From Rhodospirillaceae bacterium (lineage in GTDB: Bacteria > Pseudomonadota > Alphaproteobacteria > GCA-2731375), in the NCBI GenBank assembly GCA_018660265.1, contig JABJKS010000051.1:62001-126000 (forward strand): 64,000 bases of DNA. Direction: 5' to 3'. The notes below the pieces were generated by a model. The model did not search any database, was not told the origin of the DNA, and worked only from the letters and a program-made list of their open reading frames with translations. The position numbers and the translations under genes were made by a program. Shown here in pieces: positions 28,217-37,435 of the stretch; the first letter of the stretch is position 1; each line of letters opens with the position of its first letter.

Positions 28217-29068
28217 TTAGCCGGCCGGGCTGAATTGTAATACGGCGATGCCGATGGCGACGATACAGGTTGCCAGAATTCGCCGGCTGCCAAACGGCTC
28301 GTGCAACAAAATTGCACCGATCAGGGTGGCGGCAATGACGGAGGTCTCACGCAGGGCTGTGACCATGGCCAGCGGGGCCTGGGACATGGCCCAGATGGCC
28401 AGGCCATAGGCGGTTGCCGAGAGTGCCCCGCCAACCAACGATGGCAGCCAGTAGCGGCGCAATGCTGCGCCCAGCACCTGCGGGCGTCTGAGAAAGGGTA
28501 ATAATAGCGGCATTGGCAGGCCATCGAGCAGGAACAGCCAGGCGATATAGGCCAGGGTATCCCCTGATAATCGACCGCCCAGACCGTCGGCGATGGAATA
28601 TCCGGCGATGGTCAGGGCCGTAAACAAGGCCCAGGTGACGGCGTGCCGGTTCCCGTGCTGGCCCCGTCCGGACAGCGCCAAAGACAGAATGCCGCCCGTA
28701 ATCAACAAAATGGCCAGGATGGCCCACGGCGGGAGGCTTTCCCCGGCCCAGATCCAGGCCACGGCTGCGACCATCAGGGGAGAGGCACCACGGGCCAACG
28801 GGTAAACCTGACCCAGATCGCCAAAGCGATATTGCATAATCAAACCCGCATAATAGGCCTGATGGATCACCACCGAGGCGGCGAGATAGGGCCAGCTTTC
28901 CGGGTTTGGCAGGCCAACAAAGGGCAGAACCATCAAGGCAAGCAGGCTGTGAGTTAGATTGACAAGAGAAAGGGATACCACGCGGTCGGCGACAACTTTG
29001 ACAATCGCATTCCAGCAGGCGTGCATGAGGGCGGCTGCCAATATCAACAACAGCAATGATGTCGTCAT
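28217..29068 (-). CDS. EamA/DMT family transporter
   Basis: LLLILAAALMHACWNAIVKVV...YPLARGASPLMVA...ALRETSVIAATLIGAILLHEPFG. Confidence 0.9.
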   Translation of the reverse strand: MTTSLLLLILAAALMHACWNAIVKVVADRVVSLSLVNLTHSLLALMVLPFVGLPNPESWPYLAASVVIHQAYYAGLIMQYRFGDLGQVYPLARGASPLMVAAVAWIWAGESLPPWAILAILLITGGILSLALSGRGQHGNRHAVTWALFTALTIAGYSIADGLGGRLSGDTLAYIAWLFLLDGLPMPLLLPFLRRPQVLGAALRRYWLPSLVGGALSATAYGLAIWAMSQAPLAMVTALRETSVIAATLIGAILLHEPFGSRRILATCIVAIGIAVLQFSPAG

Positions 29069-29139
29069 TGGAATAACGCCGGTTTCTGGTGCTGGGCCCG
29101 CCCAAGAGACTGTGGGCCCGATTCGTGATAGGCAGACAT

Positions 29140-29376
29140 ATGGCGAAAGACTACTACCAGAGAATGCAACATTCCGTCCGCCGTTATCCCCGGTGGCTGC
29201 GCCTGATTATCGGCGCGCTGTTGCTCCTTGGGGGTATTCTTGGCTTCCTTCCCATCCTGGGTTTTTGGATGCTGCCCCTTGGCCTGTTGGTCCTCTCCTA
29301 TGATCTGCCCCCTGTGCGGCGCTGGCGTCGGCGGTTCGAGGTTTGGTGGTTGCGACGTTGGCGGGCCCGCACTTAA
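29140..29376 (+). CDS. Small membrane protein (78 aa)
   Basis: MAKDYYQRMQHSVRRYPRWLRLIIGALLLLGGILGFLPILGFWMLPLGLLVLSYDLPPVRRWRRRFEVWWLRRWRART; two TM segments with basic flanks. Confidence 0.65.
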   Translation: MAKDYYQRMQHSVRRYPRWLRLIIGALLLLGGILGFLPILGFWMLPLGLLVLSYDLPPVRRWRRRFEVWWLRRWRART

Positions 29377-29413
29377 AACCGGGATTTGGGCCTGATGTGG
29401 CGGAAAAAGGGGG

Positions 29414-29487
29414 TGGAGGCGCGGACCGGAATCGAACCGGTGTTCACGGCTTTGCAGGCCGCTGCGTAACCACTCCGCCACCGCGCC
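29414..29487 (-). tRNA. tRNA-Cys (GCA), CCA encoded
   Basis: Minus strand GGCGCGGTGGCGGAGTGGTTACGCAGCGGCCTGCAAAGCCGTGAACACCGGTTCGATTCCGGTCCGCGCCTCCA; 7-bp acceptor stem; GGTTCGATTCC T-arm; GCA anticodon. Confidence 0.97.
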
Positions 29488-29670
29488 ATCCAGCCTGATA
29501 TAGATATTTGCGAATTCGACCGCGCAATGCCATATCAAGTCACACGCTTCATAGTGTGCCTTCCATGTCTGGTCAATGTCTGCTTCGCCGATCTGCCGCT
29601 TTCGTCAATGGGATCATTGTTTTGCCGGGCCCGCGCGCCTATAACAACAGGTAACGGTTACTTAAGCCAT

Positions 29671-29698
29671 GGATGTGTGATGCAGGATGTGTGATGCA
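29671..29698. repeat. Perfect 14-bp tandem duplication GGATGTGTGATGCA x2 over a start codon
   Basis: 29671-29684 and 29685-29698 identical. Confidence 0.9.
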
Positions 29699-30347
29699 AG
29701 ATAATGCTACCGCTCGGCTGAATATGGTCAACAATCAATTGCTGACCAACAAGCTTACCGATGATCGGGTGGCCCAGGCGCTGTTGTCTGTGCCACGGGA
29801 AAATTTCGTCCCCAAGGCACTGCGCGGCGTTGCCTATGTGGACGAGGATATTGCGCTGGGCGCGGGGCGCTTTTTGATGGAGCCCATGGCCTTTGCCCGA
29901 ATGATCCAGGCCGCCAACGTTGGTGCGGAAGATGTTGTACTGGATGTCGCCTGTGCCACAGGGTATTCAACGGCTGTATTGGCGCAATTGGCGGCAACGG
30001 TCGTTGGCCTGGAGGCTGATGATGAGGCCGTGGCGGCGGCAGAGGCACAACTGTCTGCATTGGAGGTCGACAATGCTGCTGTTGTCGCAGGTGTGTTGAG
30101 CGATGGCTGCAGCGAACAGGGGCCTTACGATGTTATTTTCGTCAACGGTGCAGTGGCAACGGCACCTAGCGCTTATGCGGATCAGTTAACGGAAGGCGGG
30201 CGATTGGTTGTTGTAGAGCGCGAAGGGCAATCCAGTCGGGCTGTGATATACACGAATAAAGACGGCTTGATCTCGCGTCGGGAGCTGTTTGATGCCATGA
30301 TCCCGGTATTGCCGGGATTTCAGGCGGTTGAAGCATTTCAATTTTGA
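29694..30347 (+). CDS. Protein-L-isoaspartate O-methyltransferase family protein
   Basis: MVNNQLLTNKLTDDRVAQALLSVPRENFVPKALRGVAYVDEDIALGAGRFLMEPMAFARMIQAANVGAEDVVLDVACATGYSTAVLAQL. Confidence 0.9.
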   Translation: MQDNATARLNMVNNQLLTNKLTDDRVAQALLSVPRENFVPKALRGVAYVDEDIALGAGRFLMEPMAFARMIQAANVGAEDVVLDVACATGYSTAVLAQLAATVVGLEADDEAVAAAEAQLSALEVDNAAVVAGVLSDGCSEQGPYDVIFVNGAVATAPSAYADQLTEGGRLVVVEREGQSSRAVIYTNKDGLISRRELFDAMIPVLPGFQAVEAFQF

Positions 30348-30420
30348 TACGAAGAAGCATTTTTTGGCAATTGCCGTAGGCACTATTTAGGGCGGTCGCC
30401 TGTGCGACCGGAAAGTTTTG

Positions 30421-31818
30421 ATGATAAGACATATTGTTCGACCGCGTGTTCGTTTGGGGCTGCTGCCCTTGCTGGGTGCATCTGTTGCGGTCGTCGCGCT
30501 GTCGATTCCAACACTGGCAACGGCAGAAACTTTGTTCGAAGCGCTGGCCAGCGCCTACATTTCAAATCCCACCCTGCAGGCTGCCCGTGCTGCGGTGCGG
30601 ACCACGGATGAAGGTGTGCCCCAGGCGTTATCGGGATGGCGTCCCACGGTCTCCGTCAGCGGATCCGCGGGTGTGCAGAGCAGTGAAACGAACGCGTCAT
30701 CGACGACGACGGACCAGGATTTGGTGCCCACGACACTTAGCGCCGATATCAGCCAATCCTTGTACGCCGGTGGTCAAACCGTCGCCGGGACCAGTCAGGC
30801 AGAAGCCAACGTCCAGGTCGCCCGGGCCCAATTGGCGGTTGTTGAACAACAAGTGCTTTTGGACGGTGTCACTTCGTTTCTGGACGTATTGCGTGACCAG
30901 GCAACTGTGCAGCTGACGAAAAATAATGAAACCGTTCTACAGCGTCAGTTGGAGGCGACAAAGGATCGTTTTGAAGTGGGTGAGGTTACCCGCACGGACG
31001 TCGCCCAGGCGGAAGCCAGACTGTCAGGGACAGTTGCGGAACGGGTAAATGCCGAGGGTGCTTTGGCGATTTCCCGCGGCGCTTATCGCCAGGTCTTTGG
31101 TGCCATGCCGACAACGTTGCAGGCCGCCCCGCCTTTGCCGGCCCTACCGGCGAACGTCGCAGAGGCAATTGCCACGGCCGAGGCGGAGAACCCCGCTATT
31201 CTGGTCAATCTCCAAAATGAAATTGCCGCGCGTCATGCTGTCGTCGTGGCCAAGGGCAACATGTTGCCCACTGTTGATTTGGCCGGGCGTCTGCGCCGTA
31301 CGGATGAAGCGTCTATCGAAAACAGCGACACGACTTCATCGTCCCTGATCGCGTCCGTTTCCATTCCTTTGTATCAGGCCGGTGCCGTACATTCGCAAAT
31401 CCGCCAGGCCAAGGAATTGCTTAATCAGCGCCGCATAGAGGTGGAGCAAAGTCGTCGCGACGTGGTTCAGATTGCCAGTCAGTCCTGGGACCTGATGACC
31501 ACGACCCGATCGCAGATTTCAGCGAGGGCGGAGGAAATTCGCGCCAATGAAATTGCCCTTGAAGGTGTGCGTCAGGAGGCTGAGGTCGGTTCCCGCACCA
31601 CATTGGATGTGCTGGATGCGGAGCAGGAGCTGTTGAACTCCCGGGTGACCCTGGTTGTGGCTGAGCGCGATGAATATGTGGCCGGCTATACTTTGCTGGC
31701 GGCAATTGGCCGTTTAACGGCGCGCCATATCGGCCTGCCGGTAGAAGTCTATGATCCCGCCCGCCATTATCAAAAGGTGCGGAATAAGTGGTGGGGCTGG
31801 AATACGGTCAAAGATTAG
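30421..31818 (+). CDS. TolC family outer membrane efflux protein
   Basis: Signal peptide; LFEALASAYISNPTLQAARAAVRTTDEGVPQALSGWRPTVSVSGSAG...QEAEVGSRTTLDVLDAEQELLNSRVTLVVAERDEYVAGYTLLAAIGRL. Confidence 0.95.
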   Translation: MIRHIVRPRVRLGLLPLLGASVAVVALSIPTLATAETLFEALASAYISNPTLQAARAAVRTTDEGVPQALSGWRPTVSVSGSAGVQSSETNASSTTTDQDLVPTTLSADISQSLYAGGQTVAGTSQAEANVQVARAQLAVVEQQVLLDGVTSFLDVLRDQATVQLTKNNETVLQRQLEATKDRFEVGEVTRTDVAQAEARLSGTVAERVNAEGALAISRGAYRQVFGAMPTTLQAAPPLPALPANVAEAIATAEAENPAILVNLQNEIAARHAVVVAKGNMLPTVDLAGRLRRTDEASIENSDTTSSSLIASVSIPLYQAGAVHSQIRQAKELLNQRRIEVEQSRRDVVQIASQSWDLMTTTRSQISARAEEIRANEIALEGVRQEAEVGSRTTLDVLDAEQELLNSRVTLVVAERDEYVAGYTLLAAIGRLTARHIGLPVEVYDPARHYQKVRNKWWGWNTVKD

Positions 31819-31939
31819 GCATTTTTTAACCACGTTACGTTAACAACTTCTTGCAAGTGTTGATGATTGCAGTATTAGCCTTTTTGGCCGGCATCTTTTA
31901 CAATGCAGGTGAATCACTTTTCCTTCAAGGGTCGCGCCC

Positions 31940-32590
31940 ATGACTGACGCCGACGAACAAGACGACGACCGGGAACCAACGATGGAGGAGATTCTGGCCT
32001 CTATCCGCCGGATCATCTCTGACGACGAAGAAGAAGGCGGCGACGCTGACGCCGAAGAGGCTGAAGGCGAGGAAGAACCCGCTGAAGACGAACCCGCCGA
32101 AGAAGAACCGGCCGAGGAAGAGGAAGAGATCCTCGAATTGACCGAAGTGGTTGCGGACATTGATGATGTCCCTGATCTGGAACCGGAACTCGACCCCGCG
32201 ATGGAAGAGGGCGTTGCGGAGGAGGAAGAGCCGGTCCCCGTCGATGATTTTGATAGCATCGAGGTTGCGGAGCCGGAGCCCGAGCCTGTAATTGAGCCCG
32301 AGCCCATTGCCGCCGCTGCCCCCGCACCATCCCCCGCTACGGATCTGCACACCTTGTTGTCGGACCATGCTGCGGATGCGACGACTGATACTTTCAGCGG
32401 TTTGACCGGTGCCGTATCCGCTGCCCGTGGCATGCCCATGGGCTATGCCCATCAGACTTTGGAAGATCTGGTCAAGGATCTGCTGCGTCCCATGTTGAAA
32501 GAATGGCTGGACGAAAATCTGCCGGCGCTGGTAGAACGCCTTGTCGAAAAGGAAATCGTCAAGCTGGTCGGACGGGCAGAGAACGAGTAA
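31940..32590 (+). CDS. popZ: PopZ-like (DUF2497) polar organising protein
   Basis: N-term PTMEEILASIRRIISDDEEE; acidic Pro/Glu linker; C-term TLEDLVKDLLRPMLKEWLDENLPALVERLVEKEIVKLV. Confidence 0.88.
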   Translation: MTDADEQDDDREPTMEEILASIRRIISDDEEEGGDADAEEAEGEEEPAEDEPAEEEPAEEEEEILELTEVVADIDDVPDLEPELDPAMEEGVAEEEEPVPVDDFDSIEVAEPEPEPVIEPEPIAAAAPAPSPATDLHTLLSDHAADATTDTFSGLTGAVSAARGMPMGYAHQTLEDLVKDLLRPMLKEWLDENLPALVERLVEKEIVKLVGRAENE

Positions 32591-32729
32591 GTACAGCCAA
32601 CAACGCCTCGTTTGGGCTTTACCTAATCTCCTGGCCTGAAGATTATTTCCGCGATTATTTTGTATATTTGGCGGTGTCGGCTGCGAATTGGCGGCTGCTG
32701 CCCGCCCTGTTTTGAAAGAGGGTTCGGCG

Positions 32730-35393
32730 ATGCTGGACAAGACCTTTACGCCTTCGGAAGTTGAGGGCCGTTTGTATCAACAATGGGAAGACACCGGTGC
32801 GTTCGCCTGTGGTGCCCCGTTGACCGCCAACTCTGGCGATGGCGCCGACGCCGAGCCTTATGCGATCGTTATCCCGCCGCCCAATGTGACGGGCAGCCTG
32901 CACATGGGCCATGCCCTCAACAACACTTTGCAGGACATCATGATCCGCCTCAACCGCATGCGCGGGCGGGATGTCTTGTGGCAACCGGGCATGGATCATG
33001 CGGGTATCGCCACGCAAATGGTCGTCGAACGTATGCTGGCGGAGGAAGGCAAGACACGCCAGGACCTGGGCCGTGAGAAATTCATCGAAAAAGTCTGGGA
33101 GTGGAAAGAGCAATCGGGCGGTACTATCACCGGGCAATTGAAACGCCTTGGTGCCTCGTGCGACTGGTCGCGGGAACGCTTCACCATGGACGAGGGGCTG
33201 TCCACCGCCGTCCGCAAGGTTTTCGTTGATCTACACAAACAGGGTCTGATTTACAAAGATAAACGGCTGGTCAACTGGGATCCGAAACTGCGTACGGCAA
33301 TCTCGGACCTGGAGGTTCAACAGACGGAAGTCGCGGGCCACTTATGGCATATCAAATACCAGCTTGAAGATAGTCCCGACAAATTCATCACCGTTGCCAC
33401 CACCCGTCCGGAAACCATGCTGGGCGATACCGCTATTGCCGTCCACCCCGACGATGCCCGCTATAAGGATTTAGTTGGCAAGTATGCGATCCTGCCCCTG
33501 GTCGGACGGCGTCTGATCATTGTGGCGGATGATTATGCCGACCCCGAACAAGGCTCCGGCGCGGTGAAGATGACCCCGGCCCATGATTTCAATGATTTCG
33601 AGGTGGGCCGCCGGCACGATCTGGAAATGATCAATGTGCTGGATGATCAGGCCCGCATCAATGACAACGCGCCCGAAGCCTATCGTGGCCTGGACCGTTT
33701 CGATGCGCGGGAAAAGGTTCTGGCTGATCTCGACGCCCAAGGTCTGATCACACAGATTGATGAACATACCCACATGGTGCCCTATGGGGATCGCGGCGGT
33801 GTGCCCATTGAACCATGGCTGACGGAACAATGGTACGCGGATGCCGAAACCCTGGCCAAACCGGCTATTGCAGCTGTACGTTCCGGTCGAACCAAATTCG
33901 TGCCGGAGATGTGGGAGAAGACCTATTACGAATGGATGGAAAACATCCAACCCTGGTGTATCTCACGCCAGCTATGGTGGGGCCATCAGATCCCGGCCTG
34001 GTATGGCCCGGATGGTGAAATTTTTGTCGAGATGACGGATGACGCAGTAGAAGCTGCCGCCCTGGCCCATTACGGCGAAAAGGTTGAGTTGCACAGGGAC
34101 GAAGATGTCCTGGACACCTGGTTTTCGTCCGGCCTGTGGCCTTTGACCACCCTTGGCTGGCCTGAGAAGACACCGGAGCTGGAACGTTACTATCCCACTG
34201 CGTTGTTGGTGACCGGTTTCGACATCATCTTTTTCTGGGTCGCCCGGATGATGATGCTGGGCCTGCATTTCGCCGACGAGGTACCTTTCGATACCGTCTA
34301 TATCCATGCCCTGGTGCGCGATGCCAAGGGACAGAAGATGTCAAAATCCAAAGGCAATATTATCGATCCCTTGGATTTGATCGAAAAATATGGTGCCGAT
34401 GCGCTGCGCTTTACCTTGGCCTCCCAAGCGGCCCAGGGGCGGGATGTAAAGCTGTCGGAGCAGCGAATTGAGGGTAATCGCAATTTCGCCACCAAGCTGT
34501 GGAATGCGGCCCGTTTCTGCGAGATGAACGGCTGCACCCAGAAGCCGGGCTTTGATCCCGCAGCCGTCACCGGTACGGTCAATCAATGGATGGTCGGGCA
34601 GTTGAAGGCGGCCCAGAATCGCATCAATACGGGTTTGGATAGCTATCGCTTTAACGAGGCTGCCAACGATGCCTATCATTTCGTCTGGGGCACATTTTGT
34701 GATTGGTATGTGGAGTTCTCCAAACCCGCGCTTCAGGGCGAAGATGGCCCGGCCAAGGATGAAGCCCAGGCCACGGCTGCCTGGGCCCTGGATGCCATTC
34801 TGTGCCTGCTGCACCCCTTTATGCCTTTCGTGACGGAGGAGCTGTGGGGCCGCACGGGCACACGCGATACCATGTTGGTCCGTGCGCCTTGGCCCGATTA
34901 TGGCGATGAACTGGTGAACCCTGACGCCACGGCGGAAATCGATTGGGTGATCCGCATGGTCAGCGAAATCCGCTCCGTCCGCTCCGAAATGAACGTACCG
35001 CCCGGCGCGCATATCCCCATGCTGTTGAGCGGTGCCAATGCCACGACAATGTCCCGTCTGAACAACCAACGTGATTTGATCACCACCCTGGCCCGGATCA
35101 GCGACACCGGCGAACAGAGCGGTGAGCTGCCCGCTGGTTCCGTCCAGACCGTGGTGGACGAGGCGACATTGGTGCTGCCGCTGGCTGACGTCATCGACAT
35201 AGACCAGGAACGCCTACGGCTGACCAAGGCGCTGGGTAAACTGGACGGCCAGATTACCGGCATGACCAAAAAACTCGCCAACAAAGGCTTTACCGACCAG
35301 GCCCCAGCCGACGTGGTTGAAACCCAACGCGGTTTATTGGCCGATGCCGAACAAACCCGTGCAAAATTGGCAGATGCCCTGTCAAGGTTTTAA
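32730..35393 (+). CDS. valS: Valyl-tRNA synthetase
   Basis: PPPNVTGSLHMGHALNNTLQDIMIRLNRMRGRDVLWQPGMDHAGIATQ; KMSKSKGN. Confidence 0.98.
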   Translation: MLDKTFTPSEVEGRLYQQWEDTGAFACGAPLTANSGDGADAEPYAIVIPPPNVTGSLHMGHALNNTLQDIMIRLNRMRGRDVLWQPGMDHAGIATQMVVERMLAEEGKTRQDLGREKFIEKVWEWKEQSGGTITGQLKRLGASCDWSRERFTMDEGLSTAVRKVFVDLHKQGLIYKDKRLVNWDPKLRTAISDLEVQQTEVAGHLWHIKYQLEDSPDKFITVATTRPETMLGDTAIAVHPDDARYKDLVGKYAILPLVGRRLIIVADDYADPEQGSGAVKMTPAHDFNDFEVGRRHDLEMINVLDDQARINDNAPEAYRGLDRFDAREKVLADLDAQGLITQIDEHTHMVPYGDRGGVPIEPWLTEQWYADAETLAKPAIAAVRSGRTKFVPEMWEKTYYEWMENIQPWCISRQLWWGHQIPAWYGPDGEIFVEMTDDAVEAAALAHYGEKVELHRDEDVLDTWFSSGLWPLTTLGWPEKTPELERYYPTALLVTGFDIIFFWVARMMMLGLHFADEVPFDTVYIHALVRDAKGQKMSKSKGNIIDPLDLIEKYGADALRFTLASQAAQGRDVKLSEQRIEGNRNFATKLWNAARFCEMNGCTQKPGFDPAAVTGTVNQWMVGQLKAAQNRINTGLDSYRFNEAANDAYHFVWGTFCDWYVEFSKPALQGEDGPAKDEAQATAAWALDAILCLLHPFMPFVTEELWGRTGTRDTMLVRAPWPDYGDELVNPDATAEIDWVIRMVSEIRSVRSEMNVPPGAHIPMLLSGANATTMSRLNNQRDLITTLARISDTGEQSGELPAGSVQTVVDEATLVLPLADVIDIDQERLRLTKALGKLDGQITGMTKKLANKGFTDQAPADVVETQRGLLADAEQTRAKLADALSRF

Positions 35394-35405
35394 GGGCCTT
35401 TAGCG

Positions 35406-36176
35406 TTATGGCTGTTCAGAATTCATGAACGCGGTTATGGCGTCCGCAGCTTGGCTGGCAGTGGCGTATTGCACGTTTATCAGGTCTTCGGGCACCTGAT
35501 AGCCATGTTGGGCCATCATGGTGCTGTCTATTGACCATGTGGTTGGGGGGCGGTTTTGCCATTGTCTTTGGGTTTGCGCGGTGTCCGCACGCTCTATGGT
35601 GCCGCCGAACGCTGCGGCTATTTTACGGGCGCGTTCTTCGGCCAATTCAGGACCGCCGACGAACTTATCAGCCGTTTCATGCCTGAACAGTTTCTGCATA
35701 CGGGCGTTTGTCGCATTGCTGGTTTCCACGCCACCGCTATTCAGTATTTTGGCGATGACTTTTCCGCCTACTTTGACTTCGGCGAATGTGCCTTCTGCGG
35801 GAATATTAGGCACACTGAATAGTCGCGTTAACATTTTGTGTAATCGCTCGACCATGTCCAAGGGGGCGGCGATTGGTTCTAGATTGGAAACATCAATCGC
35901 TGTCAGCTGATTGACGGGGATGCGGCCTTTTGTATCGGATGTCGTTAAGGGAGCGGAGGCGGCTGTGAGAGAAGGCGGTGCCTTTTGGCTTCCGCCGCTC
36001 GTCGTCTTTGGTTCGGCAAATTTTGCCGGGTCCAGTTCAAATTTTGCCGTGCCGGTGGACGTTGGCGGCACTTTGGATTTATATAAATTTGGCCGATTTT
36101 CGTTGTTTTCGATCTGCATGGATACACTCAACCCCTCGAACATACTCAGTGATACCAAATATGCTGCAATTTCCAT
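35406..36176 (-). CDS. Hypothetical protein, low-complexity N-terminal half
   Basis: Long ORF convergent with valS; MQIENNENRPNLYKSKVPPTSTGTAKFELDPAKF...; no family recognised. Confidence 0.6.
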   Translation of the reverse strand: MEIAAYLVSLSMFEGLSVSMQIENNENRPNLYKSKVPPTSTGTAKFELDPAKFAEPKTTSGGSQKAPPSLTAASAPLTTSDTKGRIPVNQLTAIDVSNLEPIAAPLDMVERLHKMLTRLFSVPNIPAEGTFAEVKVGGKVIAKILNSGGVETSNATNARMQKLFRHETADKFVGGPELAEERARKIAAAFGGTIERADTAQTQRQWQNRPPTTWSIDSTMMAQHGYQVPEDLINVQYATASQAADAITAFMNSEQP

Positions 36177-36212
36177 GCCGGACCGGCCGTGGGTGAATTC
36201 TATCGGTTGGTA

Positions 36213-37184
36213 TTAACGCTCCTTGGTGAAATGGAAATGGCCGTCCGCATACAATTCTTCCGTAAACGACGGCTCATAGGCGTCCTCGGGATTGGCGCGG
36301 ACTTTTTCGTCCAGAGCGTAGGCATCGTCACCCACCAGAATGCGCCAGCGGTCCGCTTGCACACCGTCCAGGATGATTGCCGCCGCCTCCCTGGGAGAAG
36401 TGGGCGCTTTGTCGCGAAAATTTTCGCCCTGTTGCTGTATCGCAGTGCGCAGGGCGTCATCGGGCAGGTTATCCACAGGTCTGCCGCGTTTGACCAGCTG
36501 ATCCCGCAGGCTTGCCACATCTCCTGCGGTCATCTCCATGGCGGCTGGTTTGCCCTGAACTTTTCTGGAATTGATGCCAATGTTGGTGCCAATATGGCCT
36601 GGCATAACGACCGAGACTTTGACGTGCGGGGCATGTAGGCGCAAATCCGTCACCAGTGCCTCGGAAAAGCCCTTCACGGCAAATTTCGCGGCGGCATAGG
36701 CGGTTTGGGCCACATTCGGCCCTAAACTTGCCCAAACGCCGTTGATGGAGGAGGTATTAATCAAATGACCGTCGTCTGATGCAATTAACAGGGGCATGAA
36801 GGCGCGACCTGTATAGTAAACGCCGTGCCAGCAGACGTTGAAGGTGCGTTCCCAATCCGCCCGCTCGTCCACAATGAAGCTACCGCCGCCGCCAATGCCC
36901 GCATTGGCAAAGACCAGGTTGACCTGATCGGTATCGTGCGCCTCCATCACCTCATCACGAACAGCCAGCACCGCTGCCTCGTCCGAGACATCGCATATAT
37001 GGGTCGATATTTTGAGGTTTGGATTAATTGCTTGGCACAGATCTGACGTCTCCGCCAATCCGTCGGGGGAGAGATCGCACAAAGCAAGGTGGCAGCCGTC
37101 GCCAGCCAGTTGTTCCGCCAGGGCGCGCCCGATACCAGAGCCGCCGCCCGTGATAACCGCCAATTTTCCGTCGAAACTTTGCAT
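36213..37184 (-). CDS. SDR family NAD(P)-dependent oxidoreductase
   Basis: LAVITGGGSGIGRALAEQLAGDGCHLALCDLS...NAGIGGGG...NTSSINGVW...YAAAKFAVKGFSEAL. Confidence 0.94.
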   Translation of the reverse strand: MQSFDGKLAVITGGGSGIGRALAEQLAGDGCHLALCDLSPDGLAETSDLCQAINPNLKISTHICDVSDEAAVLAVRDEVMEAHDTDQVNLVFANAGIGGGGSFIVDERADWERTFNVCWHGVYYTGRAFMPLLIASDDGHLINTSSINGVWASLGPNVAQTAYAAAKFAVKGFSEALVTDLRLHAPHVKVSVVMPGHIGTNIGINSRKVQGKPAAMEMTAGDVASLRDQLVKRGRPVDNLPDDALRTAIQQQGENFRDKAPTSPREAAAIILDGVQADRWRILVGDDAYALDEKVRANPEDAYEPSFTEELYADGHFHFTKER

Positions 37185-37295
37185 TTAATTCTCTCCCTGT
37201 GATCCTAACGTCGCCTCATCGGTGCGTCGTGGACCTAAATGATCACCAATGGCATCCGGATAAACCAGGAAATCCACTGGTGGTGTGGGCACCCA

Positions 37296-37433
37296 TTAGC
37301 CGCTGCCATCATTACTCAAATGACGAAATTTCTCAAATGGCAGTAACAGCTTGCCATGGGTTACAAGATCCCTGTAGCCCGCGAAATAGATGCTGCAGAA
37401 GGTTCCGCTGAATTCTGGGTCCTCGTTCAGCAT
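37296..37433 (-). CDS. 45-aa small ORF beginning 2 nt after the EamA transporter stop
   Basis: MLNEDPEFSGTFCSIYFAGYRDLVTHGKLLLPFEKFRHLSNDGSG; EamA TGA 37438-37436, ATG 37433-37431. Confidence 0.35.
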   Translation of the reverse strand: MLNEDPEFSGTFCSIYFAGYRDLVTHGKLLLPFEKFRHLSNDGSG

Positions 37434-37435
37434 TG

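Noticed and set aside
28347-29105. 252-aa minus-strand ORF overlapping the EamA gene in another frame
   Set aside because: Out-of-frame shadow of a recognised transporter; composition not membrane-like
32040-32150. Near-repeats in DNA (GAAGAACCCGCCGAAGA...) as a CRISPR or VNTR
   Set aside because: Explained by in-frame EEPAE repeats of the PopZ linker; no spacers
31925-32740. 271-aa minus-strand ORF over popZ and the valS start
   Set aside because: Antisense of the repetitive acidic popZ region; no recognisable domain
34341-35069. 242-aa minus-strand ORF antisense to valS
   Set aside because: valS is unambiguous; the antisense frame has no recognisable domain
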